Shown here: piece after piece, positions 36,050 through 46,601 of the stretch
How the letters are laid out: each line of letters starts with the position of its first letter
Numbering within the stretch: position 1 is the first letter of the stretch
NCBI GenBank assembly: GCA_030620005.1
Contig: JAUXAJ010000001.1
Coordinates: 1 to 64,000 of the forward strand
DNA from: Promethearchaeota archaeon
GTDB taxonomy: Archaea > Asgardarchaeota > Lokiarchaeia > Sigynarchaeales > SOKP01
DNA: 64,000 bases
Direction: 5' to 3'
Notes under the pieces: generated by a model
What the model was told of the DNA's origin: nothing
What the model saw: only the letters and a program-made list of their open reading frames with translations
Database searches by the model: none
Program-made: the position numbers and the translations under genes

Positions 36050-37015
36050 ATGAAAGTCATGGAAAAAAAAGGGAAAATATTATTAGGTCAGATATTCGCT
36101 CTCGCAACTTGTATTGTTCTAATTGCGATTTTTCTTTTAATACCAACTCTATTTGAGTTTACGCATAACCAAGCATTAAGAGATCTATTACCAGGGAACG
36201 AATACTTTTTTCGATATATAACAGAACTTGGTGGCACATTACTCTATTTGGCCATTTTCCTTGTGATTTTTTGGGGAATTGATAAGAACATGGCTAAGTC
36301 TTTGCTTGTAGTTTATATAGGATCGAACTTTGTGAATTATCACGCAAAGTCAATAATAGCGAATCCAAGACCAGACCAATCAAACTGGATTTTAATAGGC
36401 GCTGGTCATCTTAGCACGCCTAGTGGACACGCCATGAGTTCTACAGTTTTTTGGGGTTATGTAGCCATGAGGTTTAAAAGATGGTCGATATGGATTATTT
36501 CTATTATCATTTTCGTTCTTGTTGGATTGTCTAGGATTTATTTAGGAGTTCATTGGTTAGGCGATGTTCTAACCGGCTGGCTTTTTGGGATCGCACTTCT
36601 ATTAATTGTGTGGATGTTGGAAGATCCGCTACATTCTTTCTTAGAGGAACGTAATGTCATGTACATTTATTTAGGATTGGCATTGTTTGGTTTGTTAGCG
36701 ATGATTATAACGGAACTTTTTTTTCCAAGTGAGTCGTATCATTTTGGAACAACGGGAGGACAAATGATTGGATTAGGGATAGGATTAGCTCTCGAACATA
36801 AATACGTGGATTTCGAGATAAATTTCGAACCAGGAGAAAAGTGGAAACTATTATTACGCGTTTTTATTGGGATCATGATTTATGCTGTAGTTTTTATGGG
36901 ATTATATTTAGTAATTGATTCAGATATATTTTGGCTAAGCGCAATTCATTATATTATAACTTTTGTAACGGGAATATTCGTGTGGCCATACATATTCAAA
37001 AATATTGGACTCTAA
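36050..37015 (+). CDS. PAP2-family membrane phosphatase
   Basis: 321 residues with about nine transmembrane segments. The three phosphatase motifs are present: K-x6-RP (KSIIANPRP), PSGH (STPSGHAMSS) and SR-x5-H-x3-D (SRIYLGVHWLGD). Such enzymes remove phosphate from phosphatidic acid, diacylglycerol-pyrophosphate or isoprenyl pyrophosphates on the outer membrane face. The C-terminal membrane half after residue 200 is an extension beyond the minimal domain. A start at the second ATG (36059) is possible. Confidence 0.88.
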   Translation: MKVMEKKGKILLGQIFALATCIVLIAIFLLIPTLFEFTHNQALRDLLPGNEYFFRYITELGGTLLYLAIFLVIFWGIDKNMAKSLLVVYIGSNFVNYHAKSIIANPRPDQSNWILIGAGHLSTPSGHAMSSTVFWGYVAMRFKRWSIWIISIIIFVLVGLSRIYLGVHWLGDVLTGWLFGIALLLIVWMLEDPLHSFLEERNVMYIYLGLALFGLLAMIITELFFPSESYHFGTTGGQMIGLGIGLALEHKYVDFEINFEPGEKWKLLLRVFIGIMIYAVVFMGLYLVIDSDIFWLSAIHYIITFVTGIFVWPYIFKNIGL

Positions 37016-37105
37016 AACGAAATTAAAATATTATTGTGGAAAAACAAGAGGTGTTGGTGATTTTAAACGAAAAATGAAGAAAAAGTAAAAATTGACGATT
37101 TTATA

Positions 37106-37273
37106 ATGCTGGGGGGGTTCTTCTTTTTTATTTTAGGACTTCTTGGAGCACTTCAGATTGGATTTTATGAAGGCCTTTCGGATTTCTACGGACCAGCTTT
37201 TATTTTACTCCTTATAAGCCTATTAATTTTTCTTTATTTAGTTATTAAAGATAAAAAAAAAGCAGCTAAGTAA
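37106..37273 (+). CDS. Small two-helix membrane protein
   Basis: 55 residues: MLGGFFFFILGLLGALQIGF, YGPAFILLLISLLIFLYLVI, and a KDKKKAAK tail. Upstream the same frame reads NEEKVKIDDFI without a start. A GTG at 37057 would join it (MILNENEEKVKIDDF) if one A of the five at 37070-37074 were removed, so the annotated start may be too short because of an indel. Unknown function. Confidence 0.5.
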   Translation: MLGGFFFFILGLLGALQIGFYEGLSDFYGPAFILLLISLLIFLYLVIKDKKKAAK

Positions 37274-37298
37274 AAGAACAATCAATATCATCTCTATT

Positions 37299-38927
37299 TT
37301 ATAGATTTTCATCGTTTAACATGAGCCTTTCAAATTGCTCAGTAGGACAACCTTCTTTTCTCGTTACATCAATCATTTTTTTTAACATTTTTACTTCTAA
37401 CTCTTCTGCTTCTGGTTTCCCGGCAAGATTGTTATGAAAATTAGGATCTTCTTTCCTATCAAATAAATAATTTTGCTTCTGTTCTCTTTTTTTTAATCCC
37501 CCCGAGAAAAATATTGCTGGTACCGGAATTTTCCAATGAGGTATTTTCACGCCTGGTATGAATAATCCCGATTCCATTCTAGTATATAATATGTTGATCA
37601 GCAGCTTTTCTGCCTTTTCAAAATTCGCTTTTAATCCTGTAACGTCTGAGAATTGACTTATGGTACCAGGAGATAATATCATTGGGTATGATGACGAATA
37701 ATGATATAACTTAGCATTTACATCGAATCCTCTAATGTAAGTAGCATCCCTCGTGGTCAAGTGAACTCCAGCTCCAAAAGTTCCATATACAATGCAATCT
37801 CTTATTGACTGCTTTTCCCCTTTTAGAACGGGAATTAAAGAATATCCATCTATAAATAATTTTTGCTCTCTTTTCGCACCTAATGCTTCTAAAATTGTAG
37901 CCCGAATGTCAACTATAGTTGAGAAAGTAGATGATATCCTCTTGTTGCCTTCTATTTCGGGATGATAAATTATTAATGGAATGTTTGCAACATCTTCAAA
38001 AATTGGATGACTCTTGGCAAATTTCTTAATTATTTTTCCTGGTTCTGCGAGCGCGTGGCCGTGATCCGTAGTTAAGATTATCATTGTATTTTCCCAAAGG
38101 CTGTATTGGTTCATTTTCTCAAATACCTTGCCGAGCCATCTATCCACCATGGTCACTTTTCCACGATATTGGTTGCGGATAAATTGTAATTCCTCTTCGG
38201 AAGTTTCTTCCATGAATTTCAAGAACATCTTATTATTCTGATAAGGAGGCCAACAAGTAAAACTTTCGTTGTATGGCCCATACATTGATCTATAGGGTTC
38301 CGGCACGTACCACGGCTCATGAGGGTCAAAAGATTCGAGATGTAGAAAAAATTTATCGTGAGAGTGATTCTTATCTAACCAATCACACGCTGCTTGCATT
38401 ACTTTAGGCGCGTGGAAATCTTTTTCACTCTTAAAATGCTTTACATTTCTGTAATATTGCGAAGTTTTTTGCCCGGGTGGTCGCCATTTAATATAAGATT
38501 TTACCCAATTTGGGTAATTTTCCGCATCTTCAAGCGGTTCGCTGCTCGCAGTATCGAATTCATGTCCGCGAATAAGGTTCGTGTACATGTAGTTTTCGTG
38601 ATAACCGTATATTCCTGTTGATTTTTCCCAATAATGATAATGATCAGTAATTAATGCAGTTACTGCACCTAAGGTTTTTGCCTCAATGGCAATATGCCTG
38701 TCAAAAGGCTCCATGCACCCCCAGAACTTCCATAAGAATTCGTTTTTTCTCCCAGAAAATAGTTCTCTTCGAGCGGGCATGCATGCTGCGGAACAAATAA
38801 AGTGATTTTCAAAAGTTACTCCTTTTTGGGCCAGTTTTTGCATGTTCTTGGTTTCCACACGCTTATTTCCGTATGGCTCAATATAGGATTTGTTCAAACT
38901 ATCTAACAAAATTAAAATAACATTCAT
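37299..38927 (-). CDS. Sulfatase (alkaline-phosphatase superfamily)
   Basis: 542 residues. N-terminal metal site NVILILLDSLN, the modification motif C49-M-P-A-R (C-x-P-x-R), ESFDPHEPWYVPEPY, and TTDHGHALAEPGK. The cysteine would need conversion to formylglycine, in an anaerobe by an anSME radical enzyme that is not in this window. No signal peptide, so apparently cytoplasmic. A GPH transporter is next upstream on the same strand (190 bases), which could import the sulfated substrate. Confidence 0.87.
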   Translation of the reverse strand: MNVILILLDSLNKSYIEPYGNKRVETKNMQKLAQKGVTFENHFICSAACMPARRELFSGRKNEFLWKFWGCMEPFDRHIAIEAKTLGAVTALITDHYHYWEKSTGIYGYHENYMYTNLIRGHEFDTASSEPLEDAENYPNWVKSYIKWRPPGQKTSQYYRNVKHFKSEKDFHAPKVMQAACDWLDKNHSHDKFFLHLESFDPHEPWYVPEPYRSMYGPYNESFTCWPPYQNNKMFLKFMEETSEEELQFIRNQYRGKVTMVDRWLGKVFEKMNQYSLWENTMIILTTDHGHALAEPGKIIKKFAKSHPIFEDVANIPLIIYHPEIEGNKRISSTFSTIVDIRATILEALGAKREQKLFIDGYSLIPVLKGEKQSIRDCIVYGTFGAGVHLTTRDATYIRGFDVNAKLYHYSSSYPMILSPGTISQFSDVTGLKANFEKAEKLLINILYTRMESGLFIPGVKIPHWKIPVPAIFFSGGLKKREQKQNYLFDRKEDPNFHNNLAGKPEAEELEVKMLKKMIDVTRKEGCPTEQFERLMLNDENL

Positions 38928-39117
38928 TTTCTTATCACTACTTAATTTTTCATTCGAATTTTATTAATTTTTCAATACTCTAAGAGATATAAAATTATTT
39001 GGATCTATTGAATTAATTCTATGAAGAATAAAATAAATTTTCAGTAATATAAGTTAGTTAAAAGATTTCATTAAAAATTATTATAAAAGATTATTAATTC
39101 TTAGGTTTTTTTTTTTT

Positions 39118-40581
39118 CTACTCCGCTTCATGTGGGATTAAATCCTTTTTCTTTAAGCTTTCCACATAATCTTTCTCTTTTTGCATGTGAACTTCTTGTA
39201 AGTGGCGTTTTTTTGCTTGCCATTCTTCGCCCTCGAGAGGGTTAAAATATAACGCTATCACAGCAATAATGATGCATATAATCGGTACGATTGTCATCGC
39301 AATTAAAACTCCCGTGGCGACCGTTGCTGGTTGATCTGACACTTTTACGCCTTGTTGATATCCGAATAGTCCAATTATTCCTAATAATAAAGCGTGAGCA
39401 ATCGAAACTGCGGGCTTGGTGATTAGGGCGTTCATCCCTGAATACGTGGTTTCTCTTCTGTTACCCGTTCGTATCTCGTCGTAATCGATTGCCTCCCCCA
39501 TGAGTGGCGATTGATTTACCATGAACATTAATAAACCCAAACTAATAAATCCTAACCCAAATGAACCAATTTCAAATGGAATTTTTGAATTTGATGCTAA
39601 TCCTACAAAAAAAATCATTATGAAACCTATTAGTGTTATTAAACCACCTAAGATCATCACTTTCTTGAGCCCCCACGATCCAATCTTGTTATTTGCCCAA
39701 ATTGATAGTATTATCAAAATGATTAGGGCGGGAATGAAAAAAAAAAGTGATAATTCACTAAACACAAAAACGTAATCAAACAAATAGATAAATCCATTAA
39801 GAAATAGTTCCATCATTATGACCATGAAAAATATAGCGACTTCGATTATCAAAAATGGTTTATTTTTTAGCGTTTCAGTTATACTCTCAACAAATCCGAA
39901 AGCTTCTTCCTCTTGTGTATATAGATTTTCTTTAATATAATAACTACTGGCAAATATTAGCAAGCCGGAAATAATACCAGATATCGTGACTACAATTTGA
40001 AAAGCGAGTTGATTTGGGTTATCGCCTGCTAAAAATAAAGGCTCAATGACCCAACGCGATATCATTCCAATTGCTGAAAATGCCACACCAAATAAGGTAA
40101 CTCTATTTCTTTCCTTGGCAGTTATTGCCATTTCAGCAGGTAAACTAAAAGTTATGAGTCCTATCATGCTAAAAAAAGTGTCAAGCACGTACAACATCAA
40201 TAAATGATTGAGAAAAAGACCAAACTCTCCTTGCATGAATGGAAACCACACCAAAATAAACGATAAAGCGTAAGGAAGGGCACCAAACCTCAAATAAGGA
40301 ATCCTTCGACCCCATCTTGTTTTAGTTCTTTCTTCAAGGATGCCAATGAGGGGATCGTTTATCATGTTCCATATAATGAAGAACATCCAAGACCATGCTA
40401 ATAGATTTGGATTTGCATTATATACTTTAATGTAATACACATCTATCGTTCCTAAACCCATTGCGGACATTAACGAAGATCCAGCAGAAGCAAATCCATA
40501 ACCAAGTTTAGATTTAATTGGGACGTGTTCCTCGTATTCGACTTGTTTTGAGCCAGCATCTCCACCCGTATTATTTGACAT
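39118..40581 (-). CDS. GPH-family sugar/cation symporter (MFS)
   Basis: 487 residues, twelve helices. MelB-type loops NDPLIGILEERTKTRWGRR and the second-half RTGNRRETTYSGMNALI identify the glycoside-pentoside-hexuronide family. The first about 25 residues are hydrophilic, and the C-terminal tail (EWQAKKRHLQEVHMQKEKD) is cytoplasmic. ATG start. It lies upstream of the sulfatase on the same strand. Confidence 0.85.
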   Translation of the reverse strand: MSNNTGGDAGSKQVEYEEHVPIKSKLGYGFASAGSSLMSAMGLGTIDVYYIKVYNANPNLLAWSWMFFIIWNMINDPLIGILEERTKTRWGRRIPYLRFGALPYALSFILVWFPFMQGEFGLFLNHLLMLYVLDTFFSMIGLITFSLPAEMAITAKERNRVTLFGVAFSAIGMISRWVIEPLFLAGDNPNQLAFQIVVTISGIISGLLIFASSYYIKENLYTQEEEAFGFVESITETLKNKPFLIIEVAIFFMVIMMELFLNGFIYLFDYVFVFSELSLFFFIPALIILIILSIWANNKIGSWGLKKVMILGGLITLIGFIMIFFVGLASNSKIPFEIGSFGLGFISLGLLMFMVNQSPLMGEAIDYDEIRTGNRRETTYSGMNALITKPAVSIAHALLLGIIGLFGYQQGVKVSDQPATVATGVLIAMTIVPIICIIIAVIALYFNPLEGEEWQAKKRHLQEVHMQKEKDYVESLKKKDLIPHEAE

Positions 40582-41007
40582 TTAAGCACGCCTCTCATTT
40601 TTGGTATTATAAAGACATTTTTTATAATAACTAAATCATGAGTTTAATTTGTTCTTGAATTAAAAGAATTTTTATTATTCTTTCATAATAAACAAGAACT
40701 CATTATTTTTTTTTTCTTTTCATTCATTTAGATTATATAATGCTTTTTTTTTAAGCTTTTAAAATTTTCTAATAAAATTCATTTGTTTATCCTTAAAGAA
40801 TTAAACGAACACATCATTACTCCTTTTCAATTTTTAAAAAAATTATTTGAAATTCTTTTACCATGCATATAATTTCTTTTTTCTCAAATTGCTTGCTTAA
40901 TTTTTTTCTATTTTCACATTAATAATGTTGTTTGGCTTGATACAAAAAGATTACCTTAAAAAAAGAGAATAATAAGATTAAAAATTATTGGAAATAATGA
41001 TATTATT
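40582..41007. other. Intergenic stretch, nothing recognised
   Basis: 426 bases between divergent transporter genes, A+T-rich with several T tracts. No gene, repeat or RNA structure was recognised. Confidence 0.4.
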
Positions 41008-41829
41008 ATGAGCTTTCAAGATGGAATTTTGATTGGATTAATTATTGGAATTTTTAGTTATTCAATGTTCAATATTGGAAAGGGTTGTCAAAAATATGGC
41101 ATAGAAGGCTTGAAAGAAAGCAAAACGGCAAAAAATTCAGGAATATGGATTTTAGGTCTGATATTAACTACCGCCCACATGTTTATTCAATGGATAGCGT
41201 TATTATTCGCACCAATTAATATCATTGCACCATTAGAAGCTTTTGGATTAATAATTTTAGTGATTTTCTCATATCAAGTTTTAAAAGAAAAAATCTCTAA
41301 AATTGAAATATTTGGGATTTTTTTAATCATAATAGGAACAATTTTGATTACATTAGTAAATCCTAATACAAGCGAGATTGAATTATTTGATTTTTATTTA
41401 CTAAATTTCGTCTTATTTTCATTGATTATTGCTATTTTTGAATTTATATATTTTTTAGTTATAAGGTTAAAAGATAAGAATAATACCGGATTCATTTTAA
41501 GCATCATGGCAGGAACATGCATGGCTTTTCAGACAGTTTCCAAGCGTATTACTGTTATTTCAGAGGAATTTATTAGCATGATTTTTATATTTATTACATT
41601 CCTCATGGCAACTTTAACCTTTCTTTTTACTCAATTGGCATTTACAAAAGCAAAAGCTAACATCGCGGTTCCTTGTTCTACTTCAGCCAGCATAATATTA
41701 GCTATTTTAGCTGGTTTTTTAGTATTAAATGAAATAATCTCTTTAATTCAAATAGTTGGTATAATATTATTAATTGGCGGGATTATTTTTTTAACGGCAT
41801 TTAAAAAAGAAAACGTGGAAAAAGCCTAA
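41008..41829 (+). CDS. NIPA/EamA-like DMT transporter
   Basis: 273 residues with nine or ten membrane helices in two repeats. Sequence such as NIGKGCQKYGIEGLK near the N-terminus, PLEAFGLIILVIFSYQVLKEK and FTKAKANIAVPCSTSASIIL resembles NIPA-type magnesium transporters and related DMT proteins. The substrate is not certain. A short stretch separates it from the convergent PhoD gene (37 bases). Confidence 0.75.
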   Translation: MSFQDGILIGLIIGIFSYSMFNIGKGCQKYGIEGLKESKTAKNSGIWILGLILTTAHMFIQWIALLFAPINIIAPLEAFGLIILVIFSYQVLKEKISKIEIFGIFLIIIGTILITLVNPNTSEIELFDFYLLNFVLFSLIIAIFEFIYFLVIRLKDKNNTGFILSIMAGTCMAFQTVSKRITVISEEFISMIFIFITFLMATLTFLFTQLAFTKAKANIAVPCSTSASIILAILAGFLVLNEIISLIQIVGIILLIGGIIFLTAFKKENVEKA

Positions 41830-41866
41830 GAAATTTTCCATGTAATTTTATCTTTAATTATTAATA

Positions 41867-43801
41867 CTATTTTCTGCTAATAACAAACATATGGTGAGCT
41901 TCTAATGCATCGATAGCTTCTAAAGGATCCATGTCCATTCTCCATCCATAAAAGCGAACGATCACTTTATCTTCATTGACATCCATGATGATGAAACCTG
42001 ATTTTTCATAGCTTGGGAGTTTTTCATCTACTTGTAAATCGTTAGGGGGTTGCGCTTCTATACCTCGAAGCCCTCCTGAGGGGTAAGCACCCCCACCTGC
42101 ACCAAGAGAACCTACTAGAACCGAGGGTATGGGGTTTGATGTAAAATCCAAATTTCCACTTTTTTGAATCCTTCCTGCCGCTTGAGTATGCATGTCTCCA
42201 CATATAAAAAACCCTGTACTCTTTTCCATTTCGTAGACTGATTTAAGGATGCGGTTGTGCTGTTTAAACCAACCTTCTTGCCACATGTATTTAGATTCAT
42301 TGGTTGTAAGGACTGGATTTCCGTTCAAGGTCGCTTTTATGTCGGGATACCACGATAACCACTTCCCAGCACTCCAACCATAACTAATTGGTGAAAAATG
42401 TACTAAATAGTCCGTTTCTTCAGCGTTCATTCGGTTCTTTAACCATCGTTCTGCTGAAACCGGAATAAAGTTTGCCTGACCGCCATCAAGAGTTACGTAT
42501 CTTCTCGTATCATACATTAATCCCTCAAGAAGCTTTCCGTAACGAAGTGTTCCAAAACATTCAGAGACACCACTCGCTCTGTCTTTAGCACCCGTAGCTG
42601 GTAGATTTTGGGGTCTACGATTATCCGGGAGAAATTCTGGTAAATAAAGTTTCTGTGCTGCGCGACCAAGCTCAAGCATGAAGTCGTCTGGTGGAAAAGA
42701 AATACCCCCTTCTACGAACGGATCTTGCCAAATCATTAGAAATTGTAAGTTGATAGTATCATTTTCCCTTGCTTCGTCGTTCACAAAATAATCGTGGTCG
42801 TCTAAAATAAAATAAGTAGGAATTGAACGACATTTAGTTCCATAAAGATATGCTATTTGCGGATCTACCGCTCTTTTAAGTATATTTTCATTTTCAGTTC
42901 CCATTACGGGAGCAGACATGTTAAGTTCTCCAGAATATTGAATGGCTCTGCGTGATTGTCCCATATTTTTTGGACCTACGCCATATTTAATATCGTAATA
43001 AATTTGGTCTCCAGTTCCAATCAGAATATCTGGTTCAAAAGAAAGTGCCTTATTTAAAAGTCTTTGTCGTATTGATAGTGGCATTTGACCTTGACCAAAC
43101 CACGTTCTACAAGCATCGTGTCCTCCTGATCCCGTGAATGCTAAAATTCTAAGAGTTTCTGGTCTTGAATTTGGATCAGGGAAGGTTTTTAATGTCCAAG
43201 AATCGCAATATCTATTTCCCGAGGAGTTTACAAGCGTTAATATATAATTAGTGTTTGATTTTAAAGAATGTGCGTCGAAACACCAGAAATATCCATCTGT
43301 ATCCATTTTTTCGCCAGGATATAATTTTTCGCCTATTTTTAGATGTGGCTCATCAAGGGGGATTTCAAAAGAAACTTTTAAAAGAATGCGGTTATCGTTT
43401 ACTGCTGGAAGGATGTGAACCACAGAACCCGAATTCCATTCTGAATCTTCGTGATTGACTGTCATTTGAACCGGAATGAAGGGAATGTAGATATAGAAAC
43501 TTATTAAAGAAATTAAAACCATTATTGCCACAATCCTTAATTTTCCCCTATATTTTTTCGAAACAAAAGCAGAAATTATTAATACTATTGGAACAGAAAA
43601 TTGTGCTGTCATGAAAAGAATTAAAGGGGGTGTGAAAGCTTCTAAAATCGTTGATATACTGAAATCTCCAGCAAAAAAAAAGGATAACAGGCTACTGACA
43701 ATTATAATTCCAATAAAAGCTGCGACTATTAGCTTTTGTTTTTTTTTCAAGCTTTCAAGTATTTTTAAAAATTCTTGCTTGGGTTTTTTTTTTTCAGGCA
43801 T
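41867..43801 (-). CDS. PhoD-like metallophosphatase with membrane N-terminus
   Basis: 644 residues. The first about 115 residues hold three transmembrane helices, followed by a beta domain (about 120-215) and a PhoD-type metallophosphatase: LAFTGSGGHDACRTWFGQGQ, IGTGDQIYYD, FILDDHDYFVNDEA, and STGFFICGDMHTQAAG near the end (all metal ligands seen). The catalytic part would lie on one membrane face, probably extracellular. It probably cleaves phosphodiesters or monoesters. Confidence 0.8.
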   Translation of the reverse strand: MPEKKKPKQEFLKILESLKKKQKLIVAAFIGIIIVSSLLSFFFAGDFSISTILEAFTPPLILFMTAQFSVPIVLIISAFVSKKYRGKLRIVAIMVLISLISFYIYIPFIPVQMTVNHEDSEWNSGSVVHILPAVNDNRILLKVSFEIPLDEPHLKIGEKLYPGEKMDTDGYFWCFDAHSLKSNTNYILTLVNSSGNRYCDSWTLKTFPDPNSRPETLRILAFTGSGGHDACRTWFGQGQMPLSIRQRLLNKALSFEPDILIGTGDQIYYDIKYGVGPKNMGQSRRAIQYSGELNMSAPVMGTENENILKRAVDPQIAYLYGTKCRSIPTYFILDDHDYFVNDEARENDTINLQFLMIWQDPFVEGGISFPPDDFMLELGRAAQKLYLPEFLPDNRRPQNLPATGAKDRASGVSECFGTLRYGKLLEGLMYDTRRYVTLDGGQANFIPVSAERWLKNRMNAEETDYLVHFSPISYGWSAGKWLSWYPDIKATLNGNPVLTTNESKYMWQEGWFKQHNRILKSVYEMEKSTGFFICGDMHTQAAGRIQKSGNLDFTSNPIPSVLVGSLGAGGGAYPSGGLRGIEAQPPNDLQVDEKLPSYEKSGFIIMDVNEDKVIVRFYGWRMDMDPLEAIDALEAHHMFVISRK

Positions 43802-44102
43802 TTAACTTTTACACCAACAAATTGGATTTACCCTATTAATTGCATGTTAGTAGGAACGATTCCTACTTTAAAGGAATCTCCAAAATCCTCACTTATTCTC
43901 TTGATTAAATTGTTCCACTCTTTAAATAGTTCTACCGATTTTGGATAATGGTAATTTTTTTTTAAAAGTTCTATTTAAATCTATATAGATCGGTTTGTAT
44001 ATTAAAACAATTATTAAAAACTTTTAAATAATATAAATGCGAAAGAATATAATGTCCATTTATTTAATAATTAAAATTTAAAATTGTAAATAATTGATAG
44101 AA

Positions 44103-45200
44103 ATGGGAACAAATGTTTTTCACGATAAAGATGGGGATCTTTCTACTTTAAAAGATAAAACAATAGCAATTATTGGATACGGTAATCAAGCTAAAGCCCA
44201 AGCCCTAAACATGCGAGATTCAGGTTTAAATATAATCGTAGGTAGTCAAGATGATGAATATAAAGAGCGCGCGAAAAGAGATAAATTTCCTATTCATGAT
44301 GTCCCTGAAGTAGTTAGAAAAGCAGAATTTATTTTTCTATTAATTTCTGACGATTTAATAGTTGAAATTTTTGAGGAAAAAATCAAACCAAACCTTAAGG
44401 AAAATGATACTTTGGTTTTCGCATGCGGTTATAATGTAACATTTGAGAAAATTTCTCCACCTCATGACGTGGATATATTGCTAATTTCACCTAGACTTCC
44501 GGGAATGGGAATTAGGGAGAATTTTTTGAATAAAAAAGGGTTCTTTAGTTTTATTAATGTCCATCAAGACATTTCGGGAAATGCAAAACGAAATTTACTT
44601 GCTTTAAGCAAGGCTATTGGTGCTCTTTCGAGGGGAGGAATTGAAGTTACCTTGCAACAACAAGCCATTCTAAGTCTTTTTGCTGACCAAACATTTACTT
44701 ATGGATTCCTTCAAATAATGATTAGATCAATATCAAGTTTAATAGAAGAAGGTTACCCTCCAGAAGCCATTTTTGTAGAGTTATTTCTCTCTGGAGAAGG
44801 AGGTTATACTATTGACAAGGTGATAGATGTGGGAATGATTAAACAAATGAACTTTCACTCTCAAACTTCGCAATACGGTCAAATGAGCCGGGGAATTAAA
44901 TTTAGAAAAGTAGCTAACGAAATAGGTGTAATTCAAGAAAAAATCTTTCAAGAAATTGAAAGTGGAGACTTTGCAAGAGAATGGGAAAAACCTTATAGTA
45001 AATTAAAGCTAAAAATCCTGAAATACTTTGCTTCTAAAATAAAATTTGCGGAAATTGAAGAAAATGTTCGAAAAAATCTTGGATTTGCCAAAAAAGATAT
45101 TTTTAAAGAACAAATCTACCCTAAAGAAGAAGAGATTAAAAAATATCCAGAATTAAAAGAGGAAATAGAAAAGATAAAGGCATTTTATGGTGAAATTTAA
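44103..45200 (+). CDS. Ketol-acid-reductoisomerase-like protein, copy 1
   Basis: 365 residues. The NADPH Rossmann turn IAIIGYGNQAKAQALNMRDSG (first 20 residues) is typical of IlvC. The substrate and metal region has diverged: the KARI metal motif DLFGEQ is SLFADQ here, and in the E-C-L-H-E helix the second Glu is Ser (VELFLSGE). The TAEYG motif is TSQYG, and the APKGPG loop is SPRLPG. The domain order and length are those of class I KARI. The ATG at 44103 aligns with the start of copy 2 and is preferred to the TTG at 44094. Genuine KARI activity is doubtful. Confidence 0.75.
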   Translation: MGTNVFHDKDGDLSTLKDKTIAIIGYGNQAKAQALNMRDSGLNIIVGSQDDEYKERAKRDKFPIHDVPEVVRKAEFIFLLISDDLIVEIFEEKIKPNLKENDTLVFACGYNVTFEKISPPHDVDILLISPRLPGMGIRENFLNKKGFFSFINVHQDISGNAKRNLLALSKAIGALSRGGIEVTLQQQAILSLFADQTFTYGFLQIMIRSISSLIEEGYPPEAIFVELFLSGEGGYTIDKVIDVGMIKQMNFHSQTSQYGQMSRGIKFRKVANEIGVIQEKIFQEIESGDFAREWEKPYSKLKLKILKYFASKIKFAEIEENVRKNLGFAKKDIFKEQIYPKEEEIKKYPELKEEIEKIKAFYGEI

Positions 45201-45258
45201 ATTAAAATTATGAAAAAATTGAAAAAATAACTCAAAAATGTAATAAGGGTGATTTAAA

Positions 45259-46353
45259 ATGGATATAAGTATTTTTCATGAAAATGATGGGAATTTATCT
45301 GCTTTAAGTGGAAAAATAATCGGAATGATTGGTTATGGAAACCAAGGAAGATCTCAAGCTTTAAACATGCGTGATAATGGGTTAGAAGTAATAGTAGGTA
45401 ATCGTGAGGATGCGTATAAGAAACGAGCAGAAGAAGACGGATTTACTACTTATAGCATTTCAGAAGCCGTTAAAAAGGCGGATGTTCTATTCTTTTTGAT
45501 CCCTGATGAGATAATGAGTGATGTTTTTGAAAAGCAAGTAAAACCAAATCTCAAGCAAAATGATGCGATTGTATTCGCAAGTGGCTACAATTTAGCCTTT
45601 GATTTATTAGAACCCCCAGCTTTTATTGATATCCTATTAATTGCCCCTAGAATGATTGGCATTGGGGTTCGAGAATGTTTCCTGAACAAGGAAGGATATT
45701 TTACATTTATAGGCGTGCATCAAGATGCCTCTGGAAACGCGAAGGAAAGATTATTAGCGTTAAGTAAAGCCGTTGGTGGCTTAACTAAAGCGGGAATCGA
45801 AGTCTATTTCATGGAAGAGGCAGTTTTGGATCTTTTTTCTGAACAGGGCTTTGGTCCTGCCATTAGTCAAATCCTCATGAAACCAATAAACATTTTACTT
45901 GATGCGGGTTATCCAGAGGAAGCAATACTCGTAGAATTAGTTTTGTCAGGAAGAATGAAATACGCTTTTAAGAGCATCTTGGAAAATGGAATAGTTAATC
46001 AAATACAATTGTTAGATGATAGGGCTCAATACGGTGCAATGAGTAGAGGCATAAGATTAAAAAATCCAATTAATCGGATTCTAACCATTCAAAAAGATGT
46101 TGTTAAAAACATAGAAAATGGGGGATTTGCTGAAGAATGGGCGAAAAAATCGACAAAATTAAAGTTTAAGTTCATCAAATTCATGGCCTCTAAGGTTGGC
46201 TTTGCAAAATTAGAAAAAAGAGTCCGAAAGAGTCTTGGAATGCCTAATGTTGATCTCTGGGCAGATACACCTTATCCAACTGAAGAAGACATTCAACGAT
46301 CTAAGGAAATTCAAAAAGAAATTGATGAATTTAAAAATTATAAGGAATTTTAA
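45259..46353 (+). CDS. Ketol-acid-reductoisomerase-like protein, copy 2
   Basis: 364 residues, tandem paralogue of the preceding gene, 58 bases downstream, with GGTGA six bases before the ATG. Rossmann motif IGMIGYGNQGRSQALNM. The metal motif DLFSEQ is intact here, unlike copy 1, but the second metal Glu is again Ser (VELVLSGR), and TAEYG is RAQYG, APKGPG is APRMIG. The pair may form a heteromer in which only copy 2 keeps part of the metal site, or have a new reductase role. Confidence 0.75.
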   Translation: MDISIFHENDGNLSALSGKIIGMIGYGNQGRSQALNMRDNGLEVIVGNREDAYKKRAEEDGFTTYSISEAVKKADVLFFLIPDEIMSDVFEKQVKPNLKQNDAIVFASGYNLAFDLLEPPAFIDILLIAPRMIGIGVRECFLNKEGYFTFIGVHQDASGNAKERLLALSKAVGGLTKAGIEVYFMEEAVLDLFSEQGFGPAISQILMKPINILLDAGYPEEAILVELVLSGRMKYAFKSILENGIVNQIQLLDDRAQYGAMSRGIRLKNPINRILTIQKDVVKNIENGGFAEEWAKKSTKLKFKFIKFMASKVGFAKLEKRVRKSLGMPNVDLWADTPYPTEEDIQRSKEIQKEIDEFKNYKEF

Positions 46354-46601
46354 AATGGAAAAGAAATTATCCTTTTCCTTTTCAATATTTTATATAATCC
46401 TAAATTTTTAGCAATACACGCTAAGCTTGCAGCATTTTCGTATCGCGTGAATAGGATTTTAATCCTTTTTAGATTGGAGAGTTCTGAAATTAAATCTAGG
46501 AAAAAAATAAAAAGATTGTTAAAGTTCTTTACTGCATGATGATGTTACTATAATTAATTAATCAAAATATTAATTCAATCATGAATAATTGGTGATATTA
46601 C

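Noticed and set aside
46451..46467. Short dyad AGGAT-TTTA-ATCCT followed by T after the second KARI-like gene, considered as a terminator
   Set aside because: The stem is only five pairs and lies about 100 bases past the stop. Too weak to list.
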